Source: CBDUEV01 sp965366365 (GTDB lineage: Bacteria > Actinomycetota > Acidimicrobiia > Spongiisociales > JAENVV01). Taken from it: a stretch of 35,400 bases of DNA. The first letter of the stretch is position 1; each line of letters begins with the position of its first letter. Both the position numbers and the translations under genes were made by a program. Below the pieces are notes generated by a model. That model saw only the letters and a program-made list of their open reading frames with translations, made no database searches and was not told the origin of the DNA. Location: NCBI GenBank assembly GCA_965366365.1, contig CBDUEV010000029.1, positions 1-35,400 on the forward strand, read 5' to 3'. Positions 6,146-13,955 of the stretch are shown here, one piece after another.

Positions 6146-7615
6146 ATGTACGCATCAGTCACCTCTGTGACGTTGGTGGGAGTTGAGCCCCAGCCTGTCG
6201 ACGTCGAAGTCCATGTTGGGGGCCAGAAGTTCGCGCTGGTCATCGTCGGTCTTCCGGACACGGCGGTCCGCGAAGCGCGCGATCGTGTCCGGGCGGCGCT
6301 GCGGTCCAGTGGCTACGTGCTGCCGTCGCAAGCCCACACCGTGAACCTCGCCCCGGCCGATCTCCCCAAAGCCGGTTCGGCGTACGATTTGCCGATCGCC
6401 CTAGCCTGCCTGGCCGGCAACAGGAACCTCGAGGCGGTGCACAAGGGGGCCGTCATCCTGGGCGAGCTCGCTCTCGACGGATCGGTCCGGTCGGCGCAAG
6501 GGGGGTTGGCGGCTGCACTACTGGCGCGCGACGCAGGAGTTCCAGCGGTGATGGGAATCGAGAACGCCGCCGAAGCCTCGATGGTGCAGGGTGCCGACGT
6601 CCGCGCCGTCCGAACTCTGGAGGAAGCCGTCGATGTCCTGGTCAACGACTTCCCAGGTCACGACCTCCCCGAGGAGCGCCATGTGGAGCCCGGTGCGACC
6701 GATCTCGCCGAGGTGCGAGGCCAGCCGATGGCGCGGCGCGCTCTCGAGCTGGCGGCCGCCGGCGGACACCATCTGATCATGTGGGGTCCGCCCGGGTCGG
6801 GAAAGACGATGCTGGCGCGTTGCCTGCCGGGGATCCTTCCCGACCTCGAACCCGAGGAGGCTCTCGACGTGGCCAAGGTCTGGGCTGCGGCGGGCAGGGG
6901 AGTGCCGTCGCGTCGACACGCCCCTTTCAGAAGCCCCCATCACACCGCAACCAGGGCGGCACTGGTCGGTGGAGGTTCCGGTCTTCCGGTGCCGGGCGAG
7001 GTCTCACTCGCGCATCGCGGCGTTCTGTTTCTGGACGAATTGGGTGAGTTCGGCGGTGGCTTGCTCGACACCTTGCGCCAGCCGATCGAGGACGGGGAGG
7101 TCACCGTGGCCCGCAAGGGCGTCTCCGTGACCTTTCCCAGCTCCGTACAGGTCGTGGCGGCCACCAATCCTTGTCCATGCGGCTACGCCGACGACGGCGT
7201 CATCCCGTGTCGATGCAGCCAAGCCGGCATCGACAGGTACCGGCGACGGCTGTCCGGGCCGCTCCTCGATCGGTTCGACATCCGGGTGCAGGTTCCGCGT
7301 CCGGATCGAGTGGAACTCACGGGCTCTGGTGGCGAACCGAGCGCCATGGTGAAGGCTCGAGTGGGAGCGGCGCGCAAGCGCCAGGTTCACCGAGGCGTCC
7401 TCAACCGAGATCTCACTCGGGAGGGACTGGATCAACAGCCATGGACCGCCCAGGCGCGACGGCTCCTCGATGCCTCGTTTGATCGACTCACCCTCACGGG
7501 CCGCGGGTATGACCGCATCCGGCGGGTAGCCCGCACGGTGGCGGATCTCGACGAATCGGACGTCGTCGACGAACCGCATGTCGCCGAAGCCGTGGCGTTC
7601 CGAGGTGCCACATGA
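6146..7615 (+). CDS. yifB: YifB family Mg-chelatase-like AAA ATPase (ComM)
   Basis: A 489-aa AAA+ ATPase of the YifB/ComM family; ComM is a branch-migration helicase that helps integrate transforming DNA. An N-terminal ChlI-type domain (VEVHVGGQKFALVIVGLPD) is followed by Walker A GPPGSGKT (about 214-221), HHTATRAALVGGG, Walker B VLFLDELGEF (about 293-302), and NPCPCGY with further cysteines, then RYRRRLSGPLLDRFDI, which carries the arginine finger region. The start at 6146 is preferred over the open upstream frame, since the protein then begins like other family members and a -10 element lies 6 nt before it. It overlaps dprA by 4 nt, the normal pairing for DNA-uptake genes. Confidence 0.95.
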   Translation: MYASVTSVTLVGVEPQPVDVEVHVGGQKFALVIVGLPDTAVREARDRVRAALRSSGYVLPSQAHTVNLAPADLPKAGSAYDLPIALACLAGNRNLEAVHKGAVILGELALDGSVRSAQGGLAAALLARDAGVPAVMGIENAAEASMVQGADVRAVRTLEEAVDVLVNDFPGHDLPEERHVEPGATDLAEVRGQPMARRALELAAAGGHHLIMWGPPGSGKTMLARCLPGILPDLEPEEALDVAKVWAAAGRGVPSRRHAPFRSPHHTATRAALVGGGSGLPVPGEVSLAHRGVLFLDELGEFGGGLLDTLRQPIEDGEVTVARKGVSVTFPSSVQVVAATNPCPCGYADDGVIPCRCSQAGIDRYRRRLSGPLLDRFDIRVQVPRPDRVELTGSGGEPSAMVKARVGAARKRQVHRGVLNRDLTREGLDQQPWTAQARRLLDASFDRLTLTGRGYDRIRRVARTVADLDESDVVDEPHVAEAVAFRGAT

Positions 7616-8661
7616 ACCGCGATGCGCACCTCCGGCTCGCCTTTGCGGGTATGCATCCCGACCGAAAGGGCACGGAACTGGCCAAGCGGGGCGGCCCTGA
7701 GCAGATACTCGGCGCCATCGTCTCAAAACGCCTCCAGGTGCCGGATCACGCCCGCCAGGCGGTCGCTGTCCCGGCCGACCAGCGACGCGTCGAGTTGGCC
7801 GAGATGGGTGTGAGCGTGCTCATGCCGGGCGACGCAGGGTATCCAGGCAGGCTCGCCGCCATCCCCGACCGACCCGATGTGTTGTTCGTACGCGGCGCTC
7901 TACCGCCCGACGCCGGCGTCGCCGTCGTGGGATCTCGGCGCGCCACTCGCTACGGCAAGACGCTGGCCGGCGCCTTCGGACACGCACTTGGTCGCCGGGG
8001 GTGGGCGGTGGTGAGCGGCCTGGCGCGAGGGATCGACGCGGCAGCACACCAGGGTGCGGTGGATGCCGCCGCGACGGCCGTGGGGGTCCTCGGGTGCGGG
8101 ATCGACCGCTGGTACCCGGCCGGAAATGCGGCCCTGGGCCGGCAGATTCTGGCCACCGGTGGTGCCATCGTCTCGGAGTATCCACCCGGGACGCCCCCCG
8201 ACGGTTGGCGTTTCCCACCCAGGAACCGCATCATCTCGGGCCTGGCCGGCGTCGTGGTGGTGGTCGAGGCGGCGGTCAAAGGAGGTGCCCTGATCACTGC
8301 GCGCACGGCGCTCGAGCAGGGGAGAGACGTCTTCGCGGTTCCCGGCGACCTCGAGCGGACCACTTCGGTGGGATGTAATCTCCTCATCCGCGACGGCGCC
8401 TGGCCGCTGATGGGCGTCGAGGACCTGGTCGAGTCGGTGGAACGAGTATTGGGTCCTTCCCCGGCTCCGGCGCCGGCGCCCGGCGCGGCGGCCGAAGCGA
8501 CCGAGACCCTGTTGGAGCTGGTGGGGGTGACCGGGAGGTCTATTGACTCGTTGGCTGAGTCGACGGGCCGGCCGGTGCGCGAGATTCTGGCCGAGGTGAG
8601 TCGCTTGGAGGCCCGAGACCTGGTCAGCCTGGAGAACAGCCGGGTCATGCTCCGCCGATGA
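7612..8661 (+). CDS. dprA: DNA processing protein DprA
   Basis: DprA binds incoming single-stranded DNA and loads RecA during natural transformation, and it is kept in many bacteria not known to be competent. The 349-aa product has the DprA Rossmann domain: GSRRATRYG (107-115), SGLARGIDAAAHQGA (135-149), GCGIDRWYP (161-169), FPPRNRIISG (201-210), KGGALITA (223-230) and PGD (244-246). A Pro/Ala linker (about 283-295) leads to a C-terminal winged-helix domain ending SRVMLRR. Its ATG overlaps the yifB stop (ATGA), so translation is coupled. About 60 residues precede the first conserved motif, a normal N-terminal region. Confidence 0.95.
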   Translation: MNRDAHLRLAFAGMHPDRKGTELAKRGGPEQILGAIVSKRLQVPDHARQAVAVPADQRRVELAEMGVSVLMPGDAGYPGRLAAIPDRPDVLFVRGALPPDAGVAVVGSRRATRYGKTLAGAFGHALGRRGWAVVSGLARGIDAAAHQGAVDAAATAVGVLGCGIDRWYPAGNAALGRQILATGGAIVSEYPPGTPPDGWRFPPRNRIISGLAGVVVVVEAAVKGGALITARTALEQGRDVFAVPGDLERTTSVGCNLLIRDGAWPLMGVEDLVESVERVLGPSPAPAPAPGAAAEATETLLELVGVTGRSIDSLAESTGRPVREILAEVSRLEARDLVSLENSRVMLRR

Positions 8662-8685
8662 GCGGGTGCACCCGGCCCGCCGATC

Positions 8686-8714
8686 TTGACAATCGCGGAT
8701 CGACCCGACACCAT
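8686..8714 (+). promoter_or_regulatory. Promoter of the DAHP synthase leader
   Basis: A perfect TTGACA (8686-8691) is followed after 17 nt by CACCAT (8709-8714). The predicted transcription start falls on or next to the GTG at 8722. The ATG at 8713 overlaps the -10 and would not be in the RNA. Confidence 0.65.
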
Positions 8715-8721
8715 GCGTCCG

Positions 8722-8778
8722 GTGATCGCACGTTGGTTTTTCGGGTTCTCTTCACTTGGCCTTGCGGGGTCGAGGTAG
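8722..8778 (+). CDS. Attenuator leader peptide of the DAHP synthase gene
   Basis: An 18-codon frame, MIARWFFGFSSLGLAGSR, runs from GTG 8722 to TAG 8778. Trp (8734-8736), Phe-Phe and a further Phe occur in a row (WFFGF), the end products of the pathway that the next gene starts. The peptide should act in cis only: slow reading of these codons would park the ribosome before the hairpin arm at 8766. The start is probably leaderless, since the promoter puts +1 at this GTG. An ATG at 8713 in the same frame would give 21 residues but overlaps the -10. Confidence 0.75.
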   Translation: MIARWFFGFSSLGLAGSR

Positions 8779-8808
8779 CCGGCATCACCTGACGAGCCAC
8801 TCGACCCC
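8766..8808 (+). promoter_or_regulatory. Antiterminator hairpin of the DAHP synthase attenuator
   Basis: GGGGTCGAG (8766-8774) pairs with CTCGACCCC (8800-8808) over 9 bp. The right arm shares CCCC (8805-8808) with the terminator stem, so only one can form. The left arm overlaps the end of the leader peptide, so a ribosome at the stop codon would cover it, while one stalled at the Trp/Phe codons would leave it free. Confidence 0.65.
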
Positions 8809-8834
8809 GAGCCTCCGGCTCGGGGCTCCTTTTT
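8805..8834 (+). terminator. Attenuator terminator before the DAHP synthase gene
   Basis: CCCCGAGCC (8805-8813), loop tcc, GGCTCGGGG (8817-8825), then ctcc and TTTTT (8830-8834). The 9-bp perfect GC stem ends 27 nt before the DAHP synthase ATG, so termination here would block its expression. Confidence 0.75.
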
Positions 8835-8861
8835 CCGGGTCGGTCCAACCGAGGAGCACGA

Positions 8862-9920
8862 ATGTCCACCAATACGAGCCGCCGAGTCGAGGACACGCAT
8901 GTCCGCGAGCTCGTCGCCTTGGAGCCGCCCGAATCGCTGAAGCGTCGCATCCCCAACGGTCGGGCCCCCGAAATCGCGGCAGCTCGTCAGGAGATCGCCG
9001 ACGTGATCCATGGCGTCGACGACCACCGGCTGGTCCTCGTGGTGGGGCCGTGCTCCATCCACGATCTCGCTGCCGCCCACGAGTACGCCGGCAAGCTGGT
9101 CGAGGCCCGTTCGGCTCTGGCCGATGACCTGGTCATCGTCATGCGGACATACTTCGAGAAGCCCCGCACCACGGTGGGGTGGACCGGCCTCGTCTACGAT
9201 CCCAATCTCGACGGGACGGAGGAGATCCCCAAGGGCCTCGAAGTCTCCCGTCGACTCCTCGTCGACATCAACGAACTCGGCCTGCCCTGTGCGGTCGAGC
9301 TACTCGACCCGATCACGCCGCAGTACTACGCAGACCTGGTGGCGTGGGCCGCCATCGGAGCCCGCACCGTCGAATCACAGACGCATCGCCAGCTCGCCTC
9401 GGGCCTGTCGATGCCGGTCGGCTTCAAGAACGCCACCGACGGGAGGATCTCGGTGGCGGCGCATGCAATGGACGCCGCCGCCCGACCGCACAGCTTCTTC
9501 GGGGTGAACGCTTCGGGGTCGGCGGCGATGGTTCGCACGGCCGGCAACCCCGACACGCACATCGTGCTCCGCGGCGGGTCACACGGCACCAACTACGACG
9601 AGGCGTCGATTCAAGCCGCAGCCGACCTGGTGGCCGGATCGACCGCCTTGCGTCCCATCATGGTGGACTGTTCCCACGGCAACTCCGAGAAGGACCACCG
9701 GCGCCAGCCGGCGGTCGCCGAGGAGGTCTTTCGCCAGTTCCGGTCTGGCCAATCCGCCATCATGGGACTCATGGTGGAGAGCCACCTGCACGAGGGCCGA
9801 CAGGACTGGTCGCCGGATGGAGAGATCGAATACGGGGTCTCCATCACCGACGCCTGCGTGAGCTGGGAAACCACCGAGAGGCTCTTGGAGGCTGCGGTCG
9901 CCGCCGTGCGGGCCCGGTAG
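8862..9920 (+). CDS. 3-deoxy-7-phosphoheptulonate synthase (DAHP synthase, type I)
   Basis: Condenses phosphoenolpyruvate with erythrose 4-phosphate, the first step of the shikimate pathway to Phe, Tyr and Trp. The 352-aa product is close to E. coli AroG/AroF/AroH in length and motifs: GPCSIHD (62-68), RTYFEKPRTTVGW (95-107), PVGFKNATDG, RGGSHGTNY and MVDCSHGNSEKDHRRQ, which hold the substrate and metal ligands. The N-terminal extension seen in feedback-regulated forms is present. The ATG has GAGGAG 5 nt upstream. Expression is probably controlled by the upstream attenuator with a Trp/Phe-rich leader peptide. Which of aroF, aroG or aroH it matches cannot be decided, so no symbol is given. The gene is an insertion between dprA and xerC. 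Confidence 0.95.
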   Translation: MSTNTSRRVEDTHVRELVALEPPESLKRRIPNGRAPEIAAARQEIADVIHGVDDHRLVLVVGPCSIHDLAAAHEYAGKLVEARSALADDLVIVMRTYFEKPRTTVGWTGLVYDPNLDGTEEIPKGLEVSRRLLVDINELGLPCAVELLDPITPQYYADLVAWAAIGARTVESQTHRQLASGLSMPVGFKNATDGRISVAAHAMDAAARPHSFFGVNASGSAAMVRTAGNPDTHIVLRGGSHGTNYDEASIQAAADLVAGSTALRPIMVDCSHGNSEKDHRRQPAVAEEVFRQFRSGQSAIMGLMVESHLHEGRQDWSPDGEIEYGVSITDACVSWETTERLLEAAVAAVRAR

Positions 9921-9924
9921 GTCG

Positions 9925-9953
9925 TTGACCACCCCCGGTATGACGACCACCAT
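9925..9953 (+). promoter_or_regulatory. xerC promoter, leaderless type
   Basis: TTGACC (9925-9930), a 17-nt spacer, and CACCAT (9948-9953) end 6 nt before the xerC ATG. Same -35/-10 pattern and spacing as the DAHP leader promoter. Confidence 0.55.
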
Positions 9954-9959
9954 GGCCGC

Positions 9960-10850
9960 ATGCCAACCCTCCCGCCTCTTCCCCCATGGGCGCAACCGGC
10001 CGTCGAGGCGTATGCCGCGCGGCTGACGACGCAGAGGAACCTCTCTCCCCATTCGGTGGCGGCCTATCGGCGGGACCTCCGCCAATTCCTGGCGTTCTGC
10101 GACGAGAAGGGTCTGAGCTCGATCGCCGAGATCGACCGTCGCATCATTCGCCGGTTCCTCGCCCACCTCGACTCGGCTGGATACGCCCGCCGTTCGATGA
10201 ACCGGAAAGCGTCCTCCGTGCGCGCTTTCCTCGCCGATGCGGCGAGACGTGGCGAGATCCCGGCGAACCCTGCCGAACGCCTGGCCCGCCCCAACCGATC
10301 CCGTCAGCTTCCCAAGGCTTTGCCTCAACGAAATGTGACCTCGATCCTCGACGGCCTCGACGGCGATGAGCCGATCGAACTTCGCGATCGCGCGCTCCTC
10401 GAAGTTCTCTATTCCACCGGGCTGCGGGTGGCGGAGTTGGCCTCGCTGACGGTCGCCGATACCGGGCGAGACATGATCAGCGTCGTCGGCAAGGGAGGGC
10501 GGGGACGGGTGGTCCCTCTCGGAAGGCCTGCCCAGGCTGCGATCCGTCGCTACCTTGCCGCCGGGAGGCCCGTCTTGGCCGGCCCGAAAGCCGGCGACGC
10601 GTTGTGGGTTGGGGCACGTGGTGGACCAATTGACGCACGCGGCGTCCGCAGGGCAGTACGATCTAGAGCGGGAACCTTCCCGCACGCGCTCCGACACTCG
10701 TTCGCGACCCACCTCTTGGAGGGTGGCGCCGATCTCAGGGCAGTGCAGGAACTCCTAGGGCACGTTGATCTGGGGACAACCCAGATTTACACTTCAGTAA
10801 CACGGGACCATCTCAAGGCGACTTATGAGCGAAGCCACCCGCGGGCGTGA
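9960..10850 (+). CDS. xerC: Tyrosine recombinase XerC
   Basis: XerC with XerD resolves chromosome dimers at dif. The 296-aa product has the N-terminal SAM-like core-binding domain (about 10-95) and the catalytic domain with all expected residues: Arg156 (GLRVAEL), Lys178 (GKGGRGR), His242 and Arg245 (HALRHSFATH), His268 (GHVDLGTTQIY) and nucleophile Tyr277. The location between dprA and whiG-rpsB is that of actinobacterial xerC, which argues against an integron or phage integrase. The start at 9960 has a promoter 6 nt upstream and no Shine-Dalgarno. The 3' end overlaps the sigma factor gene by 26 nt. Confidence 0.93.
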   Translation: MPTLPPLPPWAQPAVEAYAARLTTQRNLSPHSVAAYRRDLRQFLAFCDEKGLSSIAEIDRRIIRRFLAHLDSAGYARRSMNRKASSVRAFLADAARRGEIPANPAERLARPNRSRQLPKALPQRNVTSILDGLDGDEPIELRDRALLEVLYSTGLRVAELASLTVADTGRDMISVVGKGGRGRVVPLGRPAQAAIRRYLAAGRPVLAGPKAGDALWVGARGGPIDARGVRRAVRSRAGTFPHALRHSFATHLLEGGADLRAVQELLGHVDLGTTQIYTSVTRDHLKATYERSHPRA

Positions 10851-11613
10851 AGCCTCGGACGAACATGTCCAAGAGCTGTGGGAACGATTCAAAGCAACTG
10901 GTGACGAAAAGGCCCGCGAGGCCTTGATTCTCCAGTACTCACCGCTGGTGAAGTTCGTGGCCGGTCGTGTGGGAGTGGGTCTACCCCGCAACGTCGAGCA
11001 GTCGGATCTCGTCTCCTACGGGATCTTTGGTCTCATCGACGCCATTGACAAGTTCGACCTCGAGCGTGGGTTCAAATTCCAGACCTATGCGATCAATCGG
11101 ATCAAAGGGGCCATCCTCGACGAGCTACGGGCGCTCGACTGGGTCCCCCGCTCTGTCCGAGCGCGCGCCAGGGAGATCGAGCGGTCGCTGGCCGAACTCG
11201 AGCACAAGATGAAGCGTTCGCCGTCTGAAGACGAGTTGGCCGCCCACATGGACATGCCGCTCGAAGACCTCCAGAGCACCCTCGGAGAGATCTCGAAGTT
11301 GGGGCTTGTGGCGCTCGACGAGCTTCTCGGTCGGGATTCCGATTCTTCGTCGATCGGTGACGTTCTCCCCGACCCGCGCGGGATCAACCCCGAACAGGCG
11401 TTTCAGATCGAAGAAACCAAGCGTGTCGTGGCAGACGCCATCAACCGCCTCCCAGATCGGGAACGGCTCGTTGTGACGTTGTACTACTACGAGGGTCTCA
11501 CGCTGGCCGAGATCGGAGAAGTGTTGGGAGTCACCGAGTCACGTGTGTGTCAGATCCACACCAAATCGGTCCTTTCCCTGCGGAACCGGATGACGGAGCC
11601 GGCGGGCCGCTGA
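10825..11613 (+). CDS. whiG: FliA/WhiG-family RNA polymerase sigma factor
   Basis: A 262-aa group 3 sigma factor. Region 2 (LVKFVAGRVGVGLPRNVEQSDL, YGIFGLIDAIDKFD, FKFQTYAINRIKGAILDELR) and the WVPRSVR segment are typical of the FliA/WhiG family, followed by region 3 and region 4 with the helix-turn-helix YYYEGLTLAEIGEVLGVTES. No flagellar genes are in the window. In Streptomyces WhiG controls sporulation and its gene has the same position upstream of rpsB, hence the symbol; the regulon here is unknown. It starts inside xerC with AAGG 6 nt upstream, so translation is probably coupled to xerC. The RNA polymerase core contact residues look intact. Confidence 0.9.
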   Translation: MSEATRGREASDEHVQELWERFKATGDEKAREALILQYSPLVKFVAGRVGVGLPRNVEQSDLVSYGIFGLIDAIDKFDLERGFKFQTYAINRIKGAILDELRALDWVPRSVRARAREIERSLAELEHKMKRSPSEDELAAHMDMPLEDLQSTLGEISKLGLVALDELLGRDSDSSSIGDVLPDPRGINPEQAFQIEETKRVVADAINRLPDRERLVVTLYYYEGLTLAEIGEVLGVTESRVCQIHTKSVLSLRNRMTEPAGR

Positions 11614-11622
11614 GGCAAGGTC

Positions 11623-11639
11623 GGTCCGCTTGGCGGACC
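11623..11639 (+). other. Hairpin after whiG
   Basis: GGTCCGC-ttg-GCGGACC forms a perfect 7-bp stem 10 nt after the whiG stop. There is no T tract, so it is a weak or factor-dependent terminator at best. It overlaps a poor -35 (TTGGCG) of the rpsB promoter. Confidence 0.4.
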
Positions 11640-11654
11640 ACCTCGCCAGGTCGC

Positions 11655-11660
11655 TACACT
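11655..11660 (+). promoter_or_regulatory. -10 element of the rpsB operon
   Basis: TACACT at 11655-11660. A TTGGCG lies 19 nt upstream, which is long spacing. The transcript would carry a 5' leader of about 150 nt. Confidence 0.4.
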
Positions 11661-11666
11661 CACCCC

Positions 11667-11815
11667 TGGCCTTTCGGGCCACCATTACGCACGCCTCAGA
11701 TCGAATCCCACGGTCAACGAACTCGCCGAACCTGACGAGCCGTTGCGGGAGGAACCTTGCTGGTTCCAGTCTTCGGACCGCTGGGGCGGAGGATCAACCA
11801 CAAAGGAGAGATGCT
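11667..11815 (+). promoter_or_regulatory. rpsB leader, possible S2 autoregulatory RNA
   Basis: The leader has a hairpin GGAACC-ttgct-GGTTCC (11751-11767) followed by CCAG and CGCTGG segments that can also pair, then AAAGGAG before the GTG. Long rpsB leaders bound by S2 are established in other bacteria; that this one is regulatory is inference. Confidence 0.35.
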
Positions 11816-12598
11816 GTGGCAGCAGTCACCATCAAGCAGCTGCTCGAGGCTGGTGTCCATTTCGGCCACCAGACCCGGCGCTGGAACCCCAAAATGCGCC
11901 CGTTCATCTACGGAGAACGGAACGGCATCCACATCATCGACCTGCGCCAGACGTATGAGCAGGCCGACCATGCCTTCGAGTTCGTCCGAGACACCGTTGC
12001 CAAAGGCGGCAACGTGATGTTCGTCGGGACAAAGAAGCAGGTCGCTCCCGCCATTGCGGAGGCAGCCGACAAGGCAGGCATGCCGTACGTCAACTTCCGC
12101 TGGTTGGGTGGCATGCTCACCAACTTCTCGACGATCCAGAAGCGCATCTTCTACATGAAGGAGCTGGGTCGGATGGAGGAGTCGGGGGAGATGGACACTC
12201 TTCCCAAGAAGGAACGTCTCCGCCTTCGCCGAGAGCTCGAGAAGCTCGAACGGAACCTGGGTGGGGTGAGAAACCTGACCAGCCTCCCGTCGGCTGTCTT
12301 CATCATCGACCTCAATGTCGAACACACCGCCGTCAAAGAGGCGTCCCGGCTCGGGATCCCTGTGATCGCCCTCGTGGACTCGAACTGTGACCCCGACGAT
12401 GTGGACATCATCATCCCGGGCAACGACGACGCGGTGCGCTCAGCCCAGCTCATGGCCGGAGTGATCGCAGACGCCTGTGCAGCCGGGAAGGCACTCGTCG
12501 GCAAGGACGAAATCGCCAAGATGACCGCTGACGCCGAGAAGGCGCCCAAGGGTGAACCGGACGCGGTGGATGCCACCACGCCGGGTACGGATTCGTAG
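11816..12598 (+). CDS. rpsB: 30S ribosomal protein S2
   Basis: S2 binds the 30S head-body junction and is needed for S1 docking in many bacteria. The 260-aa product has LLEAGVHFGHQTRRWNPKM, YGERNGIHIIDL, GTKKQ, VNFRWLGGMLTNF and the late IPVIALVDSNCDPDD and IPGNDDAVRS motifs. The start is GTG 11816, with GGAG 7 nt upstream; the longer open frame to 11630 lacks family similarity. The last 30 residues are a variable acidic tail. tsf follows after 9 nt. Confidence 0.97.
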   Translation: MAAVTIKQLLEAGVHFGHQTRRWNPKMRPFIYGERNGIHIIDLRQTYEQADHAFEFVRDTVAKGGNVMFVGTKKQVAPAIAEAADKAGMPYVNFRWLGGMLTNFSTIQKRIFYMKELGRMEESGEMDTLPKKERLRLRRELEKLERNLGGVRNLTSLPSAVFIIDLNVEHTAVKEASRLGIPVIALVDSNCDPDDVDIIIPGNDDAVRSAQLMAGVIADACAAGKALVGKDEIAKMTADAEKAPKGEPDAVDATTPGTDS

Positions 12599-12607
12599 GG
12601 AGGCTTC

Positions 12608-13219
12608 GTGTCGACATTTACTGCCAAGGACGTACAAACACTCCGTCAGTCGACCGGTGTCGGCATGATGGACGCCAAGAAGGCGCTCACCGAGACCGAC
12701 GGTGATTTCGACAAGGCTGTCACCTACCTGCGCGAGAAGGGTCTCGCCGCATCGGCCAAGCGTGCCGACCGAGAGGCCTCCGAGGGGGCGATCGGTAGCT
12801 ACCTTCATCAGCAGGCCGGGAGGAGCATCTCGGGCGTCCTCGTTTACCTGGCGTCCGAGACCGACTTCGTGGCCAAGAGCGACGAATTCAACGAGGCTGC
12901 GCGGGACATCGCCATGCACATCGCCTGGGGCAAACCCCGCTGGCTCAGTCGAGATGAGGTGCCCGACGCAGAGGTCACTGCGGAGTCGGAGATCATCGCT
13001 GCGCAGGCCGCCAACGAAGGCAAGCCGGAGAACATCATCCCCAAGATCATCGAAGGCCGGATCGAGAAGTTCTACGCCGAGAACGTCCTGCTCGAACAGC
13101 CGTACGTTCGCCCGGAGAAGTTCGATGGCACGGTGGGAGAGATGGTGCAGCAGTTGGCCGCCAAGATGGGCGAGAACATCTCGATCAAGGGATTTTCCAG
13201 GCTCGCAGTAGGAGAGTAG
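12608..13219 (+). CDS. tsf: Elongation factor Ts
   Basis: EF-Ts exchanges GDP for GTP on EF-Tu. The 203-aa product has the N-terminal UBA-like domain (LRQSTGVGMMDAKKAL), the core motif LASETDFVAKSDEF with the TDFVA that contacts EF-Tu, and the IPKIIEGRIEKFYAE segment. At about 200 residues it is the short form, without the longer coiled-coil insertion of the E. coli protein. The GTG start has GGGAGG upstream. rpsB-tsf-pyrH-frr is a conserved operon. Confidence 0.97.
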   Translation: MSTFTAKDVQTLRQSTGVGMMDAKKALTETDGDFDKAVTYLREKGLAASAKRADREASEGAIGSYLHQQAGRSISGVLVYLASETDFVAKSDEFNEAARDIAMHIAWGKPRWLSRDEVPDAEVTAESEIIAAQAANEGKPENIIPKIIEGRIEKFYAENVLLEQPYVRPEKFDGTVGEMVQQLAAKMGENISIKGFSRLAVGE

Positions 13220-13227
13220 GAGGCCGC

Positions 13228-13947
13228 ATGGCCGACAACCCGACCCCTCGTCGTGTATTGCTGAAACTCTCGGGCGAAGCATTCGCTGACCCGAGTATCA
13301 AGTACGGAATCGATCCCGAGGTGGTCCGGCGAGTCGCCAGCGAGGTCGCCGATGCCCAACGCCAGGGCGTGCAGATCGCCATCGTGGTGGGCGGCGGAAA
13401 CATCTTTCGGGGTGTCTCGGCCGCGGCCGCCGGAATGGACCAGGCCAGCGCCGACTACATGGGAATGCTGGCCACGGCCATCAACGCCATGGCGCTGCGT
13501 GATGCCCTGGAGAAACTGGGGGTCCAGACTCGGGTCCAGTCCGCCATCGCCATGCAGGAGGTCGCTGAGCCGTATATTCGGCTGCGCGCCATCCGCCAGC
13601 TCGAGAAGGGCATGGTGGTCGTGTTCGCGGCTGGAACCGGCAATCCGTTCTTCACCACCGACACGGCGGCCGCGCTACGCGCCGCCGAAGTAGGCGCCGA
13701 GGTCGTGCTGAAAGCCACCATGGTCGACGGCGTGTACGACTCCAATCCGAAGACCAACCCCGATGCCGAACTCATCCCCGACATCTCGTTCATGGACGTT
13801 GTGGTCCGAGAACTCGATGTGATGGACACCACCGCCGTTACCATGTGCAAAGAGAATGGATTGCCGATACGGGTCTTCAACATTCTGGGCCCAGGCAATA
13901 TCACGGCCGCCGTGGTCGGTGAGGACATTGGCACACTGGTGCACTAG
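13228..13947 (+). CDS. pyrH: UMP kinase
   Basis: Phosphorylates UMP to UDP in pyrimidine nucleotide synthesis. The 239-aa protein is of the amino acid kinase fold, not the eukaryotic type. Motifs: VLLKLSGEAF, VVGGGNIFRG, DYMGMLATAINAMAL, FAAGTGNPFFTTDTAAALRA and the uridine-site region KATMVDGVYDSNP. The ATG has GGAGG 5 nt upstream. It lies 8 nt after tsf and 8 nt before frr. Confidence 0.97.
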   Translation: MADNPTPRRVLLKLSGEAFADPSIKYGIDPEVVRRVASEVADAQRQGVQIAIVVGGGNIFRGVSAAAAGMDQASADYMGMLATAINAMALRDALEKLGVQTRVQSAIAMQEVAEPYIRLRAIRQLEKGMVVVFAAGTGNPFFTTDTAAALRAAEVGAEVVLKATMVDGVYDSNPKTNPDAELIPDISFMDVVVRELDVMDTTAVTMCKENGLPIRVFNILGPGNITAAVVGEDIGTLVH

Positions 13948-13955
13948 GAGTGGAC

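Noticed and set aside
5722..6186. 154-codon plus-strand frame before yifB
   Set aside because: No homology seen, no ribosome-binding site, and it would run into the yifB start in another frame. Two minus-strand signals explain the region better.
8713..8721. ATG start for the DAHP leader peptide at 8713
   Set aside because: It overlaps the predicted -10 element, so the transcript probably starts after it; the GTG at 8722 is preferred. Kept as an alternative in the feature text.
9579..10712. 377-codon minus-strand frame over DAHP synthase and xerC
   Set aside because: It has no recognisable product and lies antisense to two clear genes.
9960..10850. Tyrosine recombinase as a sign of an integrated element
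   Set aside because: Position between dprA and whiG-rpsB and the full XerC motif set fit housekeeping XerC. No attachment-site repeats or phage genes are present.
12440..13282. 280-codon minus-strand frame over tsf and rpsB
   Set aside because: Antisense shadow of certain ribosomal genes.
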